From Symbiodinium natans (taxonomy: Eukaryota > Sar > Dinophyceae > Suessiales > Symbiodiniaceae): 64,000 nucleotides of DNA. The position numbers and the translations under genes were made by a program. The DNA lies in assembly GCA_905221605.1 (NCBI GenBank), contig CAJNDS010002540.1:159501-223500 (forward strand), written 5' to 3'. Under the pieces are notes generated by a model. That model was not told where the DNA came from and searched no databases. It worked only from the letters and a program-made list of their open reading frames with translations. Position 1 is the first letter of the stretch. The number at the start of each line of letters is the position of its first letter. This document shows positions 59,043 to 64,000 of this stretch, piece after piece.

Positions 59043-61109
59043 TTAGGTCCCCGCCTCATCTTCGCTGTCCGGCTCCACGGGCTTCTTGGAATCTTTGGAC
59101 TCCTTGGAGTTCTTCGCCTGGGCCTTCTTTGTATCGAGCCGAGCCTCCTGGCGCTTGGCAGCCTCGGCTGCCTTGCGCTGGCGCTCCTCCTCCTCTTGCT
59201 GGATCTGTTCTCGGAGATCCGCTGGGGCAAGCTCCTCTGGCACCAGCAGGTCTGACTGGAAGCCGACGGAAGCCCCATCGATCAAGACCCAAGCATCCAC
59301 GTACTTGGCTTTGGAGCTCACTGAGCCGCCGCGCGGCATGGCGTTCATGGCTCGTGCACACTCCTGGCTGAGGTGCAGCCAGTTGCCCTCGCAGCAGCCG
59401 GCAACCTCGGTGCCGCGGCGTAGGGCTCCCAGGGCATCTCCGGATGTGCTGCGCTGGCTCCGAACAAAGATGCGTGGGTGCACGACCAGGTACTTGCGAA
59501 GGGGGCGGCTCTCCAATAATCGGGTGGCTGCCGGTGTGCCACTCCGTGCATGGGAATCAAAAGGATCACCACACCGCATGCACTTGATGCTCTCTGGATC
59601 CGCGTTGAGCCCCAAGCGCTGGGCGGCGTCTGGGTCTTCCTCTTCCTGCTCCTCCAGACCAGGTCGCCAGATGAAGCCATAGCATTGACAGTTCAAGCAC
59701 CCAGCCCGGGATGTCCCAAAGGGATCCAAGCAGGAGTCTGCATCCTCCTCATCTTCAGTCTTGATCTGCAAAGTCTGTGACTCGATCCATGGGCCAGCAA
59801 ACCTCACCTCGGGCGGTGAATCTGCGCCTGGCGTTGTTGGTCCACGAATCCGGACGGCCACATGCAGCTCGAAGGGCTTCCCCGGAGGCATGTTGGAGAC
59901 CACCTCCTGCGGCTTGTGGCACACGGCATGCCCGGCGGCTCCTGACTTCTTACAACGCCACTCGACGATGTAGACCACTTTCACATCTGGCTTTAGGAGG
60001 CCCTTGAAGCCAGGCCATGCAACGTCCACCCCCTCCAAGTAGCGTGCTCGCACAGTCGGCAACAAGCACTGCACAGCCAGGCTGCGACCGATGTGAACCC
60101 AACCGCTCGTGCTGCTGCCGGGCTGCAGCCTTAGCCACCCAGAGCCCGGATACCCATGGACCATCTGACCGGGTGAGAGCACGCGGAAGCTCTTGGAGTT
60201 GGGATCCGGGGATTCGTGCACGGGCACCGCCTCGCGGACTTCGTACTCAAGGGGCTTCGTCAGCCCGCTCAAGATCTCTGCAGCCCGCTTGGCCGCCGCC
60301 TTCACCGCTTCGTGGTCCACCTGCGGCTTTTCAGGGGCGGGCTCAGCTGCTGCCGCTGCCGGTGCTGCCGCTGCCGGTGCTGCCGCTGCCGGTGGCTCTG
60401 CCGCTGCCGGTGCTGGTGGCTCTGCCTTCTCTGCCTCTGCTGCACCCTCTGACCCCACCGCGCTCGGCGTTGCAACATCCTTGGTGTTCGGCATGCCCGA
60501 AATGCTCTCATTCTCCTCCACCTTTGGCTGCTCCATGCACGGCCTGGGCTCTGGCTCTGCAGGCTCCGTGCACTTTGTGGGCTCCGGGCTCGGGGCCTCT
60601 GCAACTGCAGGCTCTACCGCAGCAGGCTCCGCCACGGTGGGCTCTGCCGTGGTGGGCGCTGCCGTGGTGGGCGCTGCCGTGGTGGGCGCTGCCGTGGTGG
60701 GCGCTGCCGTGGTGGGCTCTACCACGGTGGGCTCTGCGAGTTGTTGTGGGGACCCCTCGCGCGTTTGGACTTTCATGGCCTCCTGGACCGGCTCGGTGTG
60801 ACTCTCGGGCCTCTCGGGCCTCTCGGGCCTCTCGGCCGTCGGCGATGTGGATTGAGGTGTGCACGTGGGCGTGCAGGTCGTGGCCGTGTTTGCATCCGTC
60901 GCCAGGTCGTGAACCAGGTCATGAGGTTCGAAAGTGGCTTCTTGGCCGTCCTGTGCAGACCCAAGAAGCGGCGGCCACTCGCTGAGATCCTTGTGTGCAG
61001 AGTTCAGAAACTCCTCAATCTCCTTCTCCTCTTCTTTTCGGAGGATCTCCCTCCACTCATGCACGAAGACGCGCAAAGCCTCCTCTTCCTCTTCTAGCTT
61101 GGCAGCCAT
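59043..61109 (-). CDS. SH3-like / FN3-like / Cys-module protein, 688 residues
   Basis: Intronless frame; I prefer the ATG at 61109 (MAAKLEEEEEALRVFVHEWR), since the earlier ATG at 61217 adds a segment that looks untranslated. Order: acidic coiled coil, long Pro/Ala/Glu/Thr-rich low-complexity region including a pentapeptide PTTAA array, an SH3-like segment (EVREAVPVHESPDPNSKSFR, MVHGYPGSGWLRLQPG), an FN3-like segment (VKVVYIVEWRCKKSGAAGHA), the module C471-x2-C474-x-C476-x-G-F with C510-x2-C513-x6-H520, a second SH3-like segment (KYLVVHPRIFVRSQRSTSGD, GTEVAGCCEGNWLHLSQE) and a Lys-rich coiled tail. No enzyme motif is seen. It is a paralog of the J-domain protein over the shared modules. Function unknown; a scaffold role is a guess. 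Confidence 0.8.
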   Translation of the reverse strand: MAAKLEEEEEALRVFVHEWREILRKEEEKEIEEFLNSAHKDLSEWPPLLGSAQDGQEATFEPHDLVHDLATDANTATTCTPTCTPQSTSPTAERPERPERPESHTEPVQEAMKVQTREGSPQQLAEPTVVEPTTAAPTTAAPTTAAPTTAAPTTAEPTVAEPAAVEPAVAEAPSPEPTKCTEPAEPEPRPCMEQPKVEENESISGMPNTKDVATPSAVGSEGAAEAEKAEPPAPAAAEPPAAAAPAAAAPAAAAAEPAPEKPQVDHEAVKAAAKRAAEILSGLTKPLEYEVREAVPVHESPDPNSKSFRVLSPGQMVHGYPGSGWLRLQPGSSTSGWVHIGRSLAVQCLLPTVRARYLEGVDVAWPGFKGLLKPDVKVVYIVEWRCKKSGAAGHAVCHKPQEVVSNMPPGKPFELHVAVRIRGPTTPGADSPPEVRFAGPWIESQTLQIKTEDEEDADSCLDPFGTSRAGCLNCQCYGFIWRPGLEEQEEEDPDAAQRLGLNADPESIKCMRCGDPFDSHARSGTPAATRLLESRPLRKYLVVHPRIFVRSQRSTSGDALGALRRGTEVAGCCEGNWLHLSQECARAMNAMPRGGSVSSKAKYVDAWVLIDGASVGFQSDLLVPEELAPADLREQIQQEEEERQRKAAEAAKRQEARLDTKKAQAKNSKESKDSKKPVEPDSEDEAGT
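60646..60720. repeat. 15-base tandem repeat coding for PTTAA
   Basis: Four to five copies of a 15-base unit (GCCGTGGTGGGCGCT on the plus strand) inside the low-complexity region of the SH3-like protein, giving consecutive PTTAA pentapeptides. A further Ala/Pro repeat is encoded at about 60345-60420. Confidence 0.9.
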
Positions 61110-61776
61110 GGCAGTGAAGCGACGAAGTGTGGCTGCCAGATGAAAACCTTTGCACCCTGGTGCTGTTTGTGTTTCTGCTGGCGAAGCCGCTTCGCCGTGC
61201 TTGGGAAGCCAAAGCATTGTGTTTTTGCAGGCACGTGTCGCAGGTGTTGTCTTTGAAAAGCATGAACCCTACAATGCCGTACTTTCAAAGCCGCGAACGT
61301 CCGAGAAGGGAATCGCTGTCCTCAGAGCTGCGCTGGTGCCTAGTTCTTTCAAAGCTGAGGCATATGAAGGTCTTTTGATCTGCAGCGCACTTTGTTGCTT
61401 GCTTCTGTACTCGATGCGGCGCTGATGAGCTGCACCGGAAAATCATGTGCAGTTCTTCTGCAGAGACAGCAATGGACTGGCTTTTGGTGCTTGTGGGCAC
61501 TGCCATCATAATTACTCTCAGTTTCTGCATGGTGCCCCACATGTGTGGTCTCATGGCCAGGAAATTGGCGCATGAGGGGAGCGGATGACACCTGGGTATG
61601 GCGAGGGCACGTCGAAACGTTGCAGTGCAGTGCACGGGGCGGCAAAAACACGCCACCTCGCAAGGCTTCTGGACTGCCAAGCTGCAGTGGGGCTTGGGAG
61701 CATGCTCCTTCCAGAAGTCCTCTGCAACCGTTGGGAGTAGGATAGCTGAGTAGGATTTAAGATAATTTGAGATACT
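61110..61776. other. Spacer, no clear gene
   Basis: Minus-strand frames cover 61285-61680 but have no family motif and the composition does not support coding. Probably the 5' region of the SH3-like gene and 3' region of MsrA. Confidence 0.45.
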
Positions 61777-63786
61777 TTAAGGCGCAGGGGAGAGATCGGA
61801 GATGCAGAGGTTCCGAGGCTCGGCCTCCGGGAGCTTCGGCGCGTGCGACTTGAGCTCCGGGGGCGCCCACTCCTCGAAGGCCGGCAGAGGAACCTCGGAG
61901 ATCGCAAGCCGAGGATTTCTAATCAACCCTATAAGGGCTTCGTTAATCAAGCTTCTGAGCTATCTTCAATTGAATCCTGCCAATGCGCATTTGCACTACC
62001 CACAACCCCTTATCCGAAGTGTCCATCGAGTTGCGACCATGTTGCTGCCACATGGGCTCTCAACATGGGCCCCCATGACTAGCTAGGATGGCCCTTAAAA
62101 CCCTCTAAAAAACTATTCCTGAATACAGTCCTCTTTAACCCTCTTATATAACATGGCCCAAGGGCCTACGCAGTTAGCTACACAATATACGACCTTTGCC
62201 GTCGGCCGAAGAAAGTTTGATGGCCCCGCCTGCAAAGGCTGCGCGCTGCAGTATGGCCTTTAGGGGGGCAACGTATAGCAAGGGAGGGGAGGTTCCCATC
62301 ATGTCCCATCTCTCTGGAATTCTCTCGGAGGATTGGGTGAATATGGGAGGTTTTTCAGGTCTTGTGCCCCTTGCCTCGCACCAGGCTTGGCCAAATACTG
62401 CTGATGGTAGTCCTGCGCTTTTTGGCAAGCACCCTCGAAAGGCAACATCTCACAAGCTGCTGCTTGAATGTTCCATTGACATCCTCGGCATAATAGAAGG
62501 GCGTCTCGAAGTCGGACGCAGCCACAATCTCCGTGGTGATGCTGCCGGTCTTGCCTTCAAAGCACGATAAAGGTGCACAAGACACTGTATGACTTGACAT
62601 GACATGACATGCACGGTACACATATGACGGATGGAAAAGCACGCGTGGAATCCTTTTTGACACAAGTTTGGCCTCTTCTGGCTTCAAGCAGCGCCTTCTC
62701 GTAGGCTGCTTTGCCTCAAGGCGGTCTGAATCAACGCGTTCCGCAGCGAAGCGCAAACACTCTAAAGACCCTCCGCAAGGCCCAATGATGTCCTTTATAT
62801 AACTTATGACCGTATTAAAACCCTACACTTGGTATGGAATACTATCATCGTGAGCAGTTAACCCCTGAACAGCAAATCCTGAAACCTGGTGTCCTGCGGT
62901 TCACCGGCGGGGTGCTGGCGCGCATAAGCTGCTCTTGCTCTTTGTCGAAATAGATCAGCGCGCTTCCTGGGCTCGTCCGTGGCAGGGGTCATGTCTGGGG
63001 GGGCTTTTGGTGCTTTTGAAAGGGCTTTGGAGGTGGATGTTGCTGGATGTTATCGGGGGGCTTCAAGAGCAGAGGCTTCTTCTGCGAGAGTCGGTACTGG
63101 GTGCCGCGATCGTTCCCCTGCCCCATGCCCTGGGTCGGATCGTGGGATTCCCAGAACCAGCGCAGAATGTCCACCAAGCTGATCTTCTCTGGATCGTAGA
63201 CCTTGCGGGACTGCGAAGGGAATCGCACGGCATTCTGCACATTCCTATGTATTTCCTGCAGGCACAGCTGAGGGTGAACTTGAGCCAGGCTGCAACCTGG
63301 ACGGCCTCTGTGTGGCCTGTTCGTCCGCTGCAGCACTCCTGGCCGGGAAGCTGTAGGACACCACCCATGACAAGGCAGGACAAGGTACGACAACCTATGC
63401 CGCATGCAGCTATTCGCGAACTTGAGTCCTCATAGGTAGGATTGGGGGTCTGCCCAGCCGCATATCCCACCGCAGTGGCATGGATGCCTCCACCTGCTTA
63501 CGTCAACAGGTGCCCACTTGATCAACGAGAGATGCCGCGACGCAGCTGCAGCGCCTAGCCTGGGAGGCGCCAAAACCCTTTCTCCGAGCCCCAGAAGCAC
63601 CCATTGGCCAACACGCAAACCTGTCAAGGACCAGGGGATCACACCAGGCCCCACACAAGGCCGCAGATGACATGGACCATGTTAATCATCAAGCGCAAAG
63701 ATGCCGGCACCCGACACCAAGTTTGGAAACTCTTCCATGATCATGGCTTGCAAATCTTGTAACGAAGGAAGGTTCGGAGGCATCAT
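61777..63786 (-). CDS. msrA: Peptide methionine sulfoxide reductase A, 11 exons
   Basis: Eleven exons join in phase: 63786-63709, 63620-63560, 63493-63429, 63338-63297, 63201-63093, 62966-62922, 62714-62643, 62554-62484, 62412-62375, 62257-62230 and 61893-61777, giving about 241 residues. The active-site motif GCFWG gives catalytic C34 ([20 protein letters not shown]). Further family blocks are [98 protein letters not shown] and CSAQP. The enzyme reduces Met-S-sulfoxide in proteins and protects against oxidative damage. A C-terminal extension ([20 protein letters not shown]) follows the core. Donors are five GC, three GA and two GT; all acceptors AG|G. Exon 1 ([20 protein letters not shown]) is the least certain. 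One exon is only 28 bases. Confidence 0.92.
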
Positions 63787-64000
63787 GTTGCCTACTGGAC
63801 TAGGAAAACATCACACAGAGCCAAGCTGAGATCAGCCAGACACCAGTGTCTTGCTCGTGAAGATACACATTCGCCCCAGACTGCAATTTCTGCATCTTAA
63901 GGTATGAAACGCGATTGTGGAGGGCAATGCGCGGCAGATAAGAAGATTGCGCTACGCGGTATCCCAATGTCATCCCATGGTCTTTCTCGAAGCCAAGCCT
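63787..64000. other. Window edge, no feature seen
   Basis: No coding frame or repeat that I can support. It is probably upstream of the MsrA gene. Confidence 0.5.

Noticed and set aside
60017-60985. Plus-strand frame of 322 codons opposite the SH3-like gene
   Set aside because: It is the antisense shadow of the GC-rich coding sequence (LPLPVLPLPV and WALPWWALPW repeats mirror the Pro/Ala-rich region).

Overview
This window reads as nuclear DNA of a dinoflagellate, most likely close to Symbiodiniaceae. This is an inference from several features. Genes are cut by many short introns. Most 5' splice sites I could reconstruct are GC or GA instead of GT, and every 3' site is AG followed by G. All genes I can assign lie on the minus strand, which fits the long unidirectional gene arrays of dinoflagellates. 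The DNA also carries many microsatellites, homopolymer G/C runs and interstitial TTTAGGG-type repeats, and the proteins are eukaryotic. One 100-base run of N (16980-17079) is an assembly gap.

Genes read from high to low coordinates. Left part: the 5' end of a dynamin-family GTPase running off the left edge (1-626); an intronless PPR protein (3019-4074); a gene with a WWE-like motif (5848-6418); a dual-family immunophilin joining an FKBP domain, TPRs and a cyclophilin domain (7496-9576); and a fragment of a YTYVL-type family (about 10545-11330). From 11.4 to 20.7 kb there is little beyond weak exons, an AT-rich island (16230-18000) and microsatellites.

Middle part: a 14-repeat RCC1 protein (21422-24573); an unrecognised two-exon gene end (24737-25142); two tandem paralogous single-RRM proteins (27252-28709 and 29691-31280) that share few intron positions; a possible RasGAP-like gene (31700-33070); a coiled-coil exon (34786-35255); an 11-exon GlcNAc-transferase-like gene (35579-38107); an orphan Gly/Tyr-rich exon (38338-38424); an unrecognised gene (39667-40630); and a BTB-domain gene (40712-41340). 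A long CA/CACG microsatellite follows (41858-42353).

Right part: a second BTB-like fragment (about 42990-43465); a HAD-like phosphatase-type protein (44319-45742); a coiled-coil gene (49035-50853); a small Ser/Lys-rich gene (54228-54845); a C-terminal J-domain protein (56785-58146) and its neighbour, a 688-residue SH3-like protein (59043-61109), which share an unusual Cys/His motif; and a methionine sulfoxide reductase A gene in 11 exons (61777-63786).

The genes do not form one pathway. Several suit protein folding and repair (FKBP-TPR-cyclophilin, J-domain protein, MsrA) and RNA handling (PPR, RRM pair). The most notable points are the fused immunophilin with altered catalytic residues, the shared C-x2-C-x-C-x-G-F ... 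C-x2-C-x6-H motif, the dominance of GC donors, and the intron turnover between the RRM paralogs. All exon models were assembled by eye from frame, phase and family similarity; none is supported by transcripts.
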